From Bacillus sp. N1-1 (GTDB lineage Bacteria > Bacillota > Bacilli > Bacillales > Guptibacillaceae): DNA of 64,000 nt. The notes below the pieces were generated by a model that saw nothing but the letters and a program-made list of their open reading frames with translations, was not told the DNA's origin and searched no databases. Where the stretch lies: the NCBI RefSeq assembly GCF_009818105.1, contig NZ_CP046564.1:682001-746000 (forward strand), read 5' to 3'. The translations under genes were made by a program, and so were the position numbers. Shown piece after piece: positions 1-8,266 of this stretch (positions are counted from its first letter, which is position 1; every line of letters starts with the position of its first letter).

Positions 1-1031
1 TTCAAAAAAGTATCCTGGATGATATTCAAATGGTTACGATTATTGGCTATGATCTTCCTGAAAAAGAAAGCGAGGAAGGTCTTATCAAAGGGATTGCAGT
101 AGCCCCTCAATATCAAGCTGATGGAAAAATTGATAATAGTGTTTTTGTTCAAACAGCAGCACTTAGTAAAGAAATACGAAGTCAATACAACTCAGAATCC
201 CCAAAACCATTTGTTAGTGGTAAACTGGAAGTCGCGCTTTTTAGTAAAGACATTGCGGAGACAGAAGGCATAATCGAATTAGTAGATACGCTTCAAAGAG
301 ATCCTTCGATAGGATCGAGAGTTTTTTTAGGGATTTCAAGTAGTGATATGGAAACGTTACTAAGGACAAACTATGGCAATGTAGACACAGGTGCATTTAT
401 TCATGATACCCTGGCCCACAATAGCAAGCACGGAATGCTCCCAGAAACAAACCTTCATGATTTTTTATATAATTATTATTCTGAAGGATATGATCCTTTC
501 CTCCCTCTAGTTGAACTTGATGAAGATAAAGTGAAAATCATTGGGCTTGCTCTATTTCAAGGAGATCGAATGGTTGATTCAATTGATGCCAAACATCTTT
601 TTACGTTTAAAGTTCTTCATCAGAAATTTTCGAGTAATGATTCTTTTACTGTCAAAATGAATGAAGAGGAACATGCTGCTATATATAATATTGCTTCTAA
701 GCGAAACCTAAACTTAAAAAAAGTGGGGAGTAATAAAATTGAAATTCATGGGGAAGTTCTTGGAGTTATTAAAGAATATTCCGGTCAAAAGCTTACTTCT
801 GCTAAGTTAAAAGAAATTGAAGTGGCGATGGAAGAAGATATCGAAAAAAGGGGAATGGAAATGATTGAAGAATTTCAAACCCAAAATATTGATCCACTTG
901 GACTTGGTAATGCCGTAAGAAGTGTCACGAGAGGAGATTTTAATAAGGAGGATTGGAGACAGCGGTATCCTGACATGGATATTACGTTTCAAATGAACGT
1001 AACGGTTACGGAATCTGGAGTGATTGAATAA
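1..1031 (+). CDS. Ger(x)C family spore germination protein, 5' truncated by window edge
   Basis: C-terminal part of a GerC-type lipoprotein, the third subunit of nutrient germinant receptors, anchored in the inner spore membrane. The frame is open from base 3, so the gene begins left of the window; the first internal Met is at base 30. The visible start (ILDDIQMVTIIGYD) matches the region just after the lipobox of the second GerC at the right edge (IIDEVPILFIVGYD), so only about 20 residues, signal peptide and lipid-attachment Cys, should be missing. The rest shows the usual family features: alternating charged strands and a C-terminal EEDIEKRGMEMIEEFQ helix followed by a beta strand (DITFQMNVTV). 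A hairpin terminator follows at once, so it is probably the last gene of a gerABC-type operon. Family call is firm; the receptor's germinant cannot be told. Confidence 0.85.
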   Translation, partial: QKSILDDIQMVTIIGYDLPEKESEEGLIKGIAVAPQYQADGKIDNSVFVQTAALSKEIRSQYNSESPKPFVSGKLEVALFSKDIAETEGIIELVDTLQRDPSIGSRVFLGISSSDMETLLRTNYGNVDTGAFIHDTLAHNSKHGMLPETNLHDFLYNYYSEGYDPFLPLVELDEDKVKIIGLALFQGDRMVDSIDAKHLFTFKVLHQKFSSNDSFTVKMNEEEHAAIYNIASKRNLNLKKVGSNKIEIHGEVLGVIKEYSGQKLTSAKLKEIEVAMEEDIEKRGMEMIEEFQTQNIDPLGLGNAVRSVTRGDFNKEDWRQRYPDMDITFQMNVTVTESGVIE

Positions 1032-1034
1032 ATC

Positions 1035-1077
1035 AAAAACCCTGTCCGTACCATTGTTAAATACGTTACAGGGTTTT
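1035..1077. terminator. Rho-independent terminator after gerC
   Basis: Arms AAAACCCTGT and ACAGGGTTTT form a 10-bp stem. T-runs on both strands mean it could also serve the convergent flavin reductase gene. Confidence 0.7.
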
Positions 1078-1082
1078 CTGTG

Positions 1083-1631
1083 TCACTGTATTTCAATCTT
1101 TTTCTTAACTACTGACGTCAAGGAAACAAGCTCATTCACTACGATTGTAAGGCGTTCCTTTGCTTTTGTTTCAACCATATAGCCTTTCTCATCAAAGCAT
1201 GTTGGGTCTGCACAAAATTGATCTGGAAGGACGAGGGCATAAAGACCTCTCATAACGGTTCTCATATTATTAAGAGCATTAATGCCACCTTTTCCACCGC
1301 CGCCAACAGACGCTAAAGCGGTAGGCTTAGATTTGAAATGAGAACCTCCTAAGAAATCAAGGGCGTTTTTTAATGCTCCACTCATCCCGTTATGATACTC
1401 AGGTGAACAGATGACAAACGCATCTGCTTTTGTAGCATTGGTTATTAGTCGCTGGACTTCTGGATGATCCAGATCTTCTTTTCTCCCTTTAAATAACGGA
1501 AGGTCATGGAAGCCAGCATCGAATGTAAGGACCTCAATCCCTTTCTCGTCCAACTGATCAGTCACAGTGTTTGTTAAATTTCGTGTCATAGACTTGTCTC
1601 TAGGACTGCCGTTTATAACCATTACTTTCAT
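1083..1631 (-). CDS. NADPH-dependent FMN reductase / azoreductase-like flavoprotein (YhdA/Azr type)
   Basis: 182-residue flavodoxin-fold protein. The phosphate-binding loop VMVINGSPRDKS lies at the N-terminus, the flavin/active-site segment SPEYHNGMSGALKNALDF near residue 80, and the conserved GGKGGINALNNMRTVMRG stretch near residue 115. The latter two closely match B. subtilis YhdA (Azr), which reduces FMN, quinones and azo dyes with NADPH in the cytosol. A start 20 codons upstream is possible, but the Met at 1631 is preceded by AAAGGAG at 7 nt and begins directly with the flavodoxin strand, so it is preferred. It stands alone, with the redox-type two-component pair upstream on the same strand 133 nt away. 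Physiological substrate unknown. Confidence 0.85.
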   Translation of the reverse strand: MKVMVINGSPRDKSMTRNLTNTVTDQLDEKGIEVLTFDAGFHDLPLFKGRKEDLDHPEVQRLITNATKADAFVICSPEYHNGMSGALKNALDFLGGSHFKSKPTALASVGGGGKGGINALNNMRTVMRGLYALVLPDQFCADPTCFDEKGYMVETKAKERLTIVVNELVSLTSVVKKKIEIQ

Positions 1632-1764
1632 TGTGAAGCTCCTTTCTACTACCTCTATATTCTTTTCATACCTCAATTGTGAGTAAATCAATCTCCTATT
1701 AGTGTATTAAAAATCTGTGAAACTTGCATCCGAAATAAGGAGGGGAAATTCTCGTACTTTAGTC

Positions 1765-2421
1765 TTAGGAATCTTCAAACCAGTTGAATTTTGTTGCATA
1801 GAGAGCAGCTTGAGTTCGGTCGTGGAAATTGAGTTTTGATAGTATGCTACTCACATGTGTTTTAACGGTTTTTTCTGTGATATATAAAGCTGATGCGATT
1901 TCTTTATTGCTTTTTCCTAACGTGATTTCTCTTAATACATCTCTTTCCCTCGGGGTAAGCATGGAGAGTTTTCGCTCTTCTTCGGCCGGGTTTTTCTCAG
2001 TCAGGTGTGACATAAGCTGATTTGTAGCAAGAGGGTGGAGGTGGCGATTACCGCGATTGGCTTCACGAATCGTGTGAATTAATTCATCAGGATCAATATC
2101 TTTTAATTGATAGCCTTCTGCGCCAGCCCTTATTGCTGGAAGAACATGATCTTGATCTGAAAAGCTCGTTAAGATAATGATTTTAATATGAGGAAGACTT
2201 TTTTTTAATTGTTTTGTTGCTTCGATGCCATCCATTTCTGGCATAACTAAATCCATTAAAATGACATCAGGATTTAATTCTTTCGCTAGTCTGACTGCGT
2301 CCTTTCCGTTTGCTGCTTCACCGATAATCTCAATATCCTGCTGTGTTTCAAGAAAAAAGCGCAATCCTTTTCTTACCATAAGGTGATCATCAGCTAGTAG
2401 TAGTTTTATTTTTCTCTCCAT
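1765..2421 (-). CDS. NarL/LuxR-family response regulator (YhcZ/AirR-like)
   Basis: 218-residue two-domain regulator. The receiver domain begins KLLLADDHLMVRKG, with the phospho-acceptor Asp in NPDVILMDLVMPEMDG and the switch residues ILTS and QLKD. The C-terminal LuxR-type helix-turn-helix runs from LTPRERDVLREI through KSNKEIASALYITEKTVKTH. A longer frame of 28 extra codons exists, but the Met at 2421 has AAGAGGG just upstream and is where the receiver domain starts. It begins 13 nt after the stop of the histidine kinase gene and is surely co-transcribed with it. It is expected to bind DNA after phosphorylation by that kinase; its targets are not visible here, although the adjacent flavin reductase is a candidate. 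Confidence 0.9.
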   Translation of the reverse strand: MERKIKLLLADDHLMVRKGLRFFLETQQDIEIIGEAANGKDAVRLAKELNPDVILMDLVMPEMDGIEATKQLKKSLPHIKIIILTSFSDQDHVLPAIRAGAEGYQLKDIDPDELIHTIREANRGNRHLHPLATNQLMSHLTEKNPAEEERKLSMLTPRERDVLREITLGKSNKEIASALYITEKTVKTHVSSILSKLNFHDRTQAALYATKFNWFEDS

Positions 2422-2434
2422 ATTAATCCCTCTT

Positions 2435-4018
2435 TCATATTGGCAGTCTAACTTGAACTTTTGTTCCATTCTTTCGTTTACTAACAATCGAAAGGGTACC
2501 TCCAAGTAGTGAGGCCCTCTCCTTCATTCCTCTAAGCCCAAGTGTGAAATCTCCAACCGCTTCTTGATTAAAACCGCTACCATTATCAAGAATCGTAAGA
2601 CAGGCCTCTTGTTCAGTAATTTGAAGGTGGAGGGTAACCTCACTTACTCCTGCATGCTTATGTATGTTGTTAAGTGATTCTTGTCCGATTCGAAAAAGCG
2701 CTTCTTCAATTGGTCGAGGAAGAAGTTTAAAGCCCGAAACGTCACAAGTGGGGTATAGACCTAATCCAATCGCGTATGTTTTAAGTGATGTCATGAGGCC
2801 GGCTTCAATCCCTACAGGTCGAAGTTGCCAAATTAATGTTCTCATTTCTTGCATGGCTTCTTGAGAAAGCTGTTGAATATCTTGTAATGCATCACTTAGT
2901 ACATTAGGAACGTTAGGAATATTTCGTGCACCACGTGCTGTCATAGATAATGAAAAAAGTTTTTGGCTGACTGAATCATGTAAATCTCTTGCAAGTCTAT
3001 TTCGTTCTTCCGAGAGGATAAGCTCCTGTCTTTTCTCATTAACACGTGATTGCTCAATGGCCAGAGCCATATGGTCGGCAACTGCTCGTAAGATTTCCCT
3101 ATCACTTTTAGAGAAGGATTCCTGAAGCGCAAATAATATACCAATATGCTCGTCTCGAACCTTCACTTCTCTTGCATGAATGATAGAAGGTTTTGGGTGA
3201 AGGGGAAAAGCGTTATTTTTGAGCGCAACTGGTTTTCCGTTTTGAACAGCCTCGTTTATTTCGTGCATCGCTTCTGCTGGATAAGCTTCGTTCACAACCC
3301 TTAGTTCTCCATCTTTATAGATCGAATGGAGAACATCATTCGGTGTGCTTTTCAAAAAGTAGCCGACTAGAGACCAGTTGAATGACTCTCCTGTTCGGTG
3401 CACAATGGCACTGATGAGATCATCAGCACATTCGTGGCGCCACAATTCTCTCGTTAATGATTCCAATCTTAAATAGTTTTCCGCTCGCTTCTGTTCATCT
3501 TGATAGAGTTGAATTCGTTTAATGGCAGTACCAATTTGAAAAGCAACGGACTCAAGAAGCGTCAATTCATCGTTAGAAAACGACTCTTTACCTGGTGAAC
3601 CAACATTTAATATTCCAAATGATTCTCCGGCAGCTGTTAATGGGACGGTCGCATGGTGCGTCAGTCCTTCCGTATCACCCATTTTATAATGCATCGCATC
3701 TTCTAGACGCTTACATTCTATAATATTAACGGCCTGGTTTAATCGTCTGTCCCAATATTTCTTTAAGCACCAACATGTACCTTTGCACATCGGTTCTTTA
3801 TCCTTTTGAGCAAGAGCAGCGGGTAGTCTGACATCAGCTTCACACGTAAATTTGTTTTTACCAGTTGATAAGAAGATCCAACCGGTGTTTAATCCGGTAA
3901 CACTCAATAAATCTTCAAGAACAGCTTGAAGCATAGGCTTCAAATCTGTTGAACGATTTAATGTTTCTGCGATCGTTTTTAACGTGTGTAATTCTCGTTC
4001 ATGGCGTTGATCACCCAT
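2435..4018 (-). CDS. GAF-domain sensor histidine kinase with Cys cluster (YhcY/AirS-like)
   Basis: 527-residue soluble kinase without membrane segments. There are two GAF-like domains (about residues 20-170 and 185-325), a HisKA_3 dimerisation box with the phosphorylated His in RLARDLHDSVSQ (His347), and a HATPase_c domain (N box ESLNNIHKHA, G box LTILDNGSGF, GLRGMKERA). The first GAF contains Cys59, Cys78, Cys82, Cys84 and Cys102; the last four give C-x3-C-x-C-x17-C. The staphylococcal relative AirS holds a redox-sensitive Fe-S cluster on a similar Cys set in its GAF domain, so an oxygen/redox sensor is a reasonable inference. YhcY of B. subtilis is shorter (about 380 residues), so the second GAF is extra. 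The response regulator gene follows 13 nt downstream. Confidence 0.88.
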   Translation of the reverse strand: MGDQRHERELHTLKTIAETLNRSTDLKPMLQAVLEDLLSVTGLNTGWIFLSTGKNKFTCEADVRLPAALAQKDKEPMCKGTCWCLKKYWDRRLNQAVNIIECKRLEDAMHYKMGDTEGLTHHATVPLTAAGESFGILNVGSPGKESFSNDELTLLESVAFQIGTAIKRIQLYQDEQKRAENYLRLESLTRELWRHECADDLISAIVHRTGESFNWSLVGYFLKSTPNDVLHSIYKDGELRVVNEAYPAEAMHEINEAVQNGKPVALKNNAFPLHPKPSIIHAREVKVRDEHIGILFALQESFSKSDREILRAVADHMALAIEQSRVNEKRQELILSEERNRLARDLHDSVSQKLFSLSMTARGARNIPNVPNVLSDALQDIQQLSQEAMQEMRTLIWQLRPVGIEAGLMTSLKTYAIGLGLYPTCDVSGFKLLPRPIEEALFRIGQESLNNIHKHAGVSEVTLHLQITEQEACLTILDNGSGFNQEAVGDFTLGLRGMKERASLLGGTLSIVSKRKNGTKVQVRLPI

Positions 4019-4152
4019 CGCTATTCCCCCAATATTCGAACAATTGACAACGTTTATTATACTATAGACGAGGTTATTCTCTAAAGAGTGGTATTTACAA
4101 AATAGCCTGTTAGCGTCATGATCATGCTAGAGAATGGGAGGAGGAAAAGAGT

Positions 4153-5502
4153 ATGAAAATTAAAGAAAAAGCTACAGAACTTTCTTCAGTTCAACTGATT
4201 GTTCTTTTCTATTTATTGGCTGTTGTACTGTCGACAGTTCTCTTAAGTCTCCCAATTGCCCACCAAGCAAATGTTGATTGGAGCTTTATCGATGCCTTGT
4301 TTACAGCGGTAAGTGCCATTAGCGTGACGGGACTGACGGTTGTTTCAACCGCTGATACGTTCAGTACGACAGGAACTTACATACTTGCGTTTGTTCTTCA
4401 ATTCGGTGGAATTGGCATTATGACTCTTGGAACTTTTGTTTGGTTGTTAATGGGTAAAAAAATTGGAATGAAAGAACGCCAGTTGATTAGTACAGACCAG
4501 AATCGTGGCACATTAGCTGGACTAGTAAAATTAATGAGACAAATCCTTGGACTCATTCTCTTATTTGAAGCGATTGGAACAATAATTCTTGGCATCTACT
4601 TATTAAAGTATTATGATTCGTGGCAAGATTCATTTCTGCAAGGTTTTTTTGCTGCAGTAAGTGCTACCACTAATGCAGGATTTGATATTACGGGAAGTTC
4701 ACTTGTGCCATATGCAAATGATTATTTTGTTCAAACAATCAACATGATCTTACTTATTTTAGGCGCGATCGGATTCCCAGTTCTAATTGAATTGAAAGAT
4801 TACTTATTTCAAAAGAGAGAAACAGTAGCTTATCGATTTACTTTGTTTACCAAGGTTACAACCGTGACATTCTTTGCACTTATTATTATAGGAACTGTAC
4901 TCATATGGATTTTAGAAGCCGGAAATTTTATGGCGGATAAATCATGGGATCAAGCACTATTCTATTCCCTGTTTCAATCCGTTACAACGAGAAATGGCGG
5001 GCTTGCTACGATGGATGTAAGTGAATTTACTCTCTCAACTCAGATGGTATTAAGTTTGCTCATGTTTATCGGAGCATCTCCTAGTAGTGTTGGAGGAGGA
5101 ATTCGAACAACTACGTTTGCTGTTGCTGTTTTAACAGTCATTCATTTTGCAAGAGGCAGGAAGAGTGTCAAAGTTTTTGGAAGAGAGCTTCTTCATGATG
5201 ATATTATTAAATCGTTTATCGTGATTTTTACGGCCACAGGTCTTTGTGGTCTAGCAGTCGTTATTCTTTCAGCAACAGAACCATTTTCGTTGGCTGAGAT
5301 TGTGTTTGAAGTAACCTCGGCTTTTGGAACGACTGGTTTATCACTTGGCATTACTTCTGAGCTCAGCACTGCTGGAAAATGTGTGATTATCTTTCTAATG
5401 TTTGTAGGAAGAATCGGCATTATTTCCTTTTTGCTAATGATGCGTGGGAAGGCTTCTCTTGAACATTATCACTATCCGAAAGAACCAATTATTACCGGAT
5501 AA
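4153..5502 (+). CDS. ktrD: KtrD-type potassium uptake channel subunit
   Basis: 449-residue TrkH/KtrB-family membrane protein with four pore repeats. Each repeat carries the selectivity-filter glycine: SVTGLTVV, ATTNAGFD, TTRNGGLA and FGTTGLSLG. Length and local sequence (IDALFTAVSAISVTGLTVV, the Ser-Pro-Ser-Ser-Val-Gly-Gly-Gly loop, terminal HYHYPKE) fit KtrD of B. subtilis better than KtrB. KtrD moves K+ with Na+ coupling and is gated by the cytosolic RCK ring of KtrC, which is not encoded here. A GGAGGAGG box precedes the ATG. It is divergent from the kinase gene with 134 nt between. A KtrB-type paralogue lies at 52.5 kb. Confidence 0.9.
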   Translation: MKIKEKATELSSVQLIVLFYLLAVVLSTVLLSLPIAHQANVDWSFIDALFTAVSAISVTGLTVVSTADTFSTTGTYILAFVLQFGGIGIMTLGTFVWLLMGKKIGMKERQLISTDQNRGTLAGLVKLMRQILGLILLFEAIGTIILGIYLLKYYDSWQDSFLQGFFAAVSATTNAGFDITGSSLVPYANDYFVQTINMILLILGAIGFPVLIELKDYLFQKRETVAYRFTLFTKVTTVTFFALIIIGTVLIWILEAGNFMADKSWDQALFYSLFQSVTTRNGGLATMDVSEFTLSTQMVLSLLMFIGASPSSVGGGIRTTTFAVAVLTVIHFARGRKSVKVFGRELLHDDIIKSFIVIFTATGLCGLAVVILSATEPFSLAEIVFEVTSAFGTTGLSLGITSELSTAGKCVIIFLMFVGRIGIISFLLMMRGKASLEHYHYPKEPIITG

Positions 5503-5552
5503 TAAGACTTGTGTTACAAATGTATCGTTAGAAATACGTTTTCATTAGAGCT

Positions 5553-5577
5553 GTTATTTTCTTCTAGGCAGGGGTAT
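5553..5577 (+). promoter_or_regulatory. Possible sigma-B promoter of the universal stress protein gene
   Basis: GTTATT (-35, only 3 of 6 against GTTTAA), 13-nt spacer, GGGTAT (-10, perfect) 38 nt before the usp start. Stress-protein genes of this family are often sigma-B dependent; the weak -35 keeps this tentative. Confidence 0.4.
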
Positions 5578-5614
5578 ATGTATACTACTTCTAATTCCTA
5601 AGGAGGAAGGTATC

Positions 5615-6106
5615 ATGTATTCAAAAATAGTAGTCGCTTATGATCGTTCTGAAGATAGTGAAAAAGCTTTACATCAAGCGGTTAAATTAGCAGAGCTAAG
5701 CAAAGCTTCTATTCATTTAGTGCATGTAGCAAAAGAATCAAATAAACTCTCGGCTCAACCAGCGACAAGAATACCCTATGGGACAGGTAGTATTGGCAAT
5801 GAAGGACATGCTGGTGTTCCATCTCCGGTTCCTGAGGAGCAGAACGGCGTGATGATTGAAAGAAGCGAAGGAGAGGCCATACTTCGTGAAGTAAAGGAAA
5901 CGCTTCACCATATGGGAGTGAATGTTCACTCTGAGGTAAGAGGTGGTGATCCCGCAAAAGAGATTGTGGACCTAGCTGTAATGATAGAGGCAGATTTAAT
6001 TGTAATAGGGAGTAGAGGATTAAGCGGGATAAAAAAATGGATGCTTGGAAGTGTTAGTGAAAAAGTTGCCCAACAGTCCCCCTGTCCAGTATTAATCGTA
6101 AAATAG
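5615..6106 (+). CDS. Universal stress protein, UspA family
   Basis: 163-residue single-domain Usp. It starts SKIVVAYDRSEDSEKAL and ends with the ATP-binding signature G-x2-G-x9-G-S/T, seen as GSRGLSGIKKWMLGSVSEKV, then CPVLIVK. A family insertion of about 35 polar residues (about 50-85, rich in Gly/Pro/Glu) sits between strand 2 and helix 2. Such proteins bind ATP or other nucleotides in the cytosol and support survival in stationary phase or stress. The ATG has AAGGAGGA in front. It lies 112 nt after ktrD with a possible sigma-B promoter between, and is followed by a terminator, so it is likely monocistronic. Linkage of Usp and K+ transport genes is common in bacteria, but a functional link here is only inference. 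Confidence 0.9.
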   Translation: MYSKIVVAYDRSEDSEKALHQAVKLAELSKASIHLVHVAKESNKLSAQPATRIPYGTGSIGNEGHAGVPSPVPEEQNGVMIERSEGEAILREVKETLHHMGVNVHSEVRGGDPAKEIVDLAVMIEADLIVIGSRGLSGIKKWMLGSVSEKVAQQSPCPVLIVK

Positions 6107-6115
6107 GAATTTCTG

Positions 6116-6139
6116 GCCTGGGAAACCGGGCTTTTTTTA
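6116..6139 (+). terminator. Terminator after universal stress protein gene
   Basis: GCCTGG, GAAA loop, CCGGGC, then a run of seven T. Confidence 0.75.
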
Positions 6140-6145
6140 TGAAAA

Positions 6146-6204
6146 AATGTTAAATATAAATAACTAAAAGTTATGTTTACTTAACATTATGTTTGGTATA
6201 GAAT
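6146..6204 (+). promoter_or_regulatory. Promoter overlapped by a 43-bp concentric palindrome (probable operator)
   Basis: TTTACT (-35, 6176-6181), 17-nt spacer, TAGAAT (-10, 6199-6204). Overlapping the -35 is a dyad centred on base 6167: outer arms AATGTTAA (6146-6153) and TTAACATT (6181-6188), inner arms ATAACT (6160-6165) and AGTTAT (6169-6174). Both pairs share the same centre, as expected for a dimeric repressor contacting two turns on each side. The downstream XRE regulator is the natural candidate to bind here. Confidence 0.6.
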
Positions 6205-6239
6205 AGATTTATAAGAGAAGAGATATGTGAGGAGTCAAG

Positions 6240-6449
6240 ATGATGTTGAACAATCGAATTAGAGAATTAAGGGCACGTTTTCGCTTCACACAACAGGAGC
6301 TGGCTTCAAAAGTTGGGGTGACAAGACAAACGATTGCAGCTGTGGAAAAGGGAGAGTATGTCCCATCTTTACTGCTAGCAATGAAGATTTGTCGTGAATT
6401 TGACATGTCTATGGAAGAAGTATTTCAATTACAGGAGGAATCAGAATGA
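6240..6449 (+). CDS. Small XRE-family transcriptional regulator
   Basis: 69-residue single-domain helix-turn-helix protein (NRIRELRARFRFTQQELASKVGVTRQTIAAVEKG), of the YozG/Cro-like type that pairs with small membrane proteins. It starts at 6240 or at the adjacent ATG at 6243; GAGGAG ends 5 or 8 nt upstream. Its last codons overlap the next gene by 4 bp (ATGA), so the two are translationally coupled. Regulators of this size commonly repress their own operon; the concentric palindrome over the promoter is the likely site. The ligand or trigger is unknown. Confidence 0.85.
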   Translation: MMLNNRIRELRARFRFTQQELASKVGVTRQTIAAVEKGEYVPSLLLAMKICREFDMSMEEVFQLQEESE

Positions 6450-6913
6450 AGTTATCTGTGATTTACATGATGAATGTCATTGTGCTTGGACTTTTTGGAT
6501 GGGCAATGGTTACGTACTTCGATGCAGCGTCTCAATTCCAACGTTTAATGAGTGGAAGTGGAGATGATGTCATCATTAATATTACGCCGATTTTCATTAC
6601 TCTCCTGATTGTTAGCATCATCGGATTCATGATTACTCGTAATAAGAGAAGAAATAACAAAGGATGGAAAGAAGCCCTTCTGCTTCCTTCCGAACTGTGT
6701 GAAGATGATGAACGGGAAAAAACATTAACAGCTCACGCTTGTCGAAATGCATATATTGCTATGATGTTTACTTCACCACTTTTAATTGCAGCCATGACCT
6801 TGCAACCTGTAGTGTCAAAGCAATTCCCGGCTTATCCCATTCTTGTCTTACTATTCTTACCATTTGTTCAAATTAGCGTGTTCTATTTTTCTCTTCGTAG
6901 AAAGTTGAGATGA
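6446..6913 (+). CDS. Membrane protein coupled to the XRE regulator, function unknown
   Basis: 155 residues with about four hydrophobic segments: residues 5-23, 48-64, and two in the C-terminal half (MMFTSPLLIAAMTL, YPILVLLFLPFVQISVFYF). The charged loop LLPSELCEDDEREKTLTAHACR sits between. It overlaps the regulator stop by 4 bp. The layout (short XRE protein plus a 3-4 TM protein of the DUF2178/DUF3796 kind) is common in Firmicutes, and the membrane partner may antagonise or be controlled by the regulator; that role is inference. No catalytic motif is visible. Confidence 0.75.
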   Translation: MKLSVIYMMNVIVLGLFGWAMVTYFDAASQFQRLMSGSGDDVIINITPIFITLLIVSIIGFMITRNKRRNNKGWKEALLLPSELCEDDEREKTLTAHACRNAYIAMMFTSPLLIAAMTLQPVVSKQFPAYPILVLLFLPFVQISVFYFSLRRKLR

Positions 6914-6917
6914 TCGG

Positions 6918-7274
6918 TTACCAGCAAAGCTTCACAGTTAGCTCACTACAACTATCTTCGTTTCCGGTGTTAAGATCGACACGAATGGCATCTGGCGTAT
7001 AGGCAATGTGGAAGGGAGAAGTGACACCGGCACGCTGAATCAAGGAATGAACATGAGACTGATCATTTTTTTGGGCGGCATCTTTTAATTCATGAGCAAA
7101 TTGAGCATCCTGATTCACTTTATCTAGAAGTTTTTGTCCTTCCTTCATAAGTTTCGTACACGCTACAGCTGAATGCTGGAAACGGGTAACTTCAATAGGA
7201 GGAAAGTTGCGGTAATAAGGATAAGTATAGCGAGAATAAGGCCAACTGCTATATCCATCGTTTTTAAATGCCAT
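6918..7274 (-). CDS. Conserved-looking hypothetical protein
   Basis: 118 residues. The N-terminus is rich in Tyr/Ser/Pro (SSWPYSRYTYPYYRNFPP). A helical middle (VACTKLMKEGQKLLDKVNQDAQFAHELKDAAQKND) follows, then a beta-like end with two Cys and a terminal Trp (SCSELTVKLCW). There is no signal peptide or membrane segment. GCAGGAGG lies 8 nt before the ATG. It is convergent with the XRE/membrane pair, only 4 nt away. I do not recognise the family with certainty; the aromatic N-terminus would fit a spore-surface or sporulation protein, but this is a guess. Confidence 0.65.
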   Translation of the reverse strand: MAFKNDGYSSWPYSRYTYPYYRNFPPIEVTRFQHSAVACTKLMKEGQKLLDKVNQDAQFAHELKDAAQKNDQSHVHSLIQRAGVTSPFHIAYTPDAIRVDLNTGNEDSCSELTVKLCW

Positions 7275-7410
7275 TATCGTCCTCCTGCATACGTCATACT
7301 GTTACTTTATGGCGTTCCTTAAAAAGGTGTGCGTCTACTCTGAATTTGTGAAATCTGTTTCGAACAGGTTACAATAATTCAGAAGACGTTTTGAGAAGGA
7401 GCATGATGTT

Positions 7411-7650
7411 TTGAAGAAATATATTATTTTTACGATTAGCCTTGTTTGTCTTTATTTCATCTTAAACTTAATTATTGGTTCGATTGTGAATGCAGTCTTT
7501 CAACCAGAGTGGTTAACTGCTTGGAGTAAGGGGCAGGAATTAACTCGTACAGTGACATTCGGTCTTTTATATAATCCTATTGATCTTATAAGTTTGGTGT
7601 TATCATTTGTCATCAGTGCGGTCATCACATCAAAAATCAAGTACACCTAA
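7411..7650 (+). CDS. Small membrane protein, function unknown
   Basis: 79 residues beginning at a TTG codon, with AGAAGGAG 9 nt upstream; the two nearby ATG codons (7403, 7406) are out of frame. Two hydrophobic segments (about residues 4-27 and 54-72) flank a polar stretch with two Trp. A strong terminator follows immediately, so the gene is probably monocistronic. No family recognised. Confidence 0.6.
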   Translation: MKKYIIFTISLVCLYFILNLIIGSIVNAVFQPEWLTAWSKGQELTRTVTFGLLYNPIDLISLVLSFVISAVITSKIKYT

Positions 7651-7676
7651 ATCGTGCCAAGGCACGATTTTTTGTT
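7650..7676 (+). terminator. Terminator after small membrane protein gene
   Basis: ATCGTGCC, AA, GGCACGAT followed by a T-rich run. Confidence 0.8.
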
Positions 7677-7731
7677 TTTATAAAGGTAGAATATATGATA
7701 AGCCATAATTGTAAACTAGCAAGGAGAATCC

Positions 7732-8181
7732 ATGATGATAATAAAGCAAATAACGAAGGCATTTCCTTATGCACTTCTACTTGAAGCTGATCCATTTCTC
7801 GCTCATATCGAACATTATTTGAAAGAAGGATACTGTTACGTTGCAGTGGAAGAGAAGGAAGTGATTGGCGTCTATGTTTTAGTAATAAAAGAGGAGAAAA
7901 AAGTTGAGATTATGAATATTGCTGTGAGGGAAGATAGAAGGGGAGAGGGGATAGGAAAGGTCCTCATTCATGATGCAATTCATAGGTCTGCGGATCATGG
8001 AGCAAGGCAGGTTTTGATCGGGACTGGGAATTCGAGTCTCGATCAATTAGCGCTCTACCAAAAATGTCAATTTCGTATAACAGAAATTATTGAAGGATTT
8101 TTTGATCACTACCCTGAACCGATTATTGAAAACGGAATTCCTTGTCGGGATATGATTCGACTATGTTACGAAATAGAGTAA
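7732..8181 (+). CDS. GNAT family N-acetyltransferase
   Basis: 149 residues. Motif A of the GNAT fold (acetyl-CoA pyrophosphate loop) is RRGEGIGKVLIHDAI at about residue 66. It is preceded by strand 4 (KVEIMNIAV) and followed by QVLIGTGNSSLDQLALYQKCQF, the motif B region that holds the general acid/base region in relatives. Ends of the YvbK-like type (FFDHYPEPIIENGIPCRDMIRL) suggest the subgroup acting on small molecules. ATG at 7732 or 7735 after AAGGAG. Substrate unknown. It is flanked by terminators on both sides and so is monocistronic. Confidence 0.85.
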   Translation: MMIIKQITKAFPYALLLEADPFLAHIEHYLKEGYCYVAVEEKEVIGVYVLVIKEEKKVEIMNIAVREDRRGEGIGKVLIHDAIHRSADHGARQVLIGTGNSSLDQLALYQKCQFRITEIIEGFFDHYPEPIIENGIPCRDMIRLCYEIE

Positions 8182-8236
8182 GCAAGATCCATCTTCTGAT
8201 ATGAGGAAATAGAACTTTTGATAAGATCGCTAGTGG

Positions 8237-8266
8237 AAGACCGTCTGAGAAGATGGTCTTTTTTTG
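8237..8266 (+). terminator. Terminator after GNAT gene
   Basis: AAGACCGTCT and AGATGGTCTT pair with one G-T wobble, then seven or more T. Confidence 0.75.
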
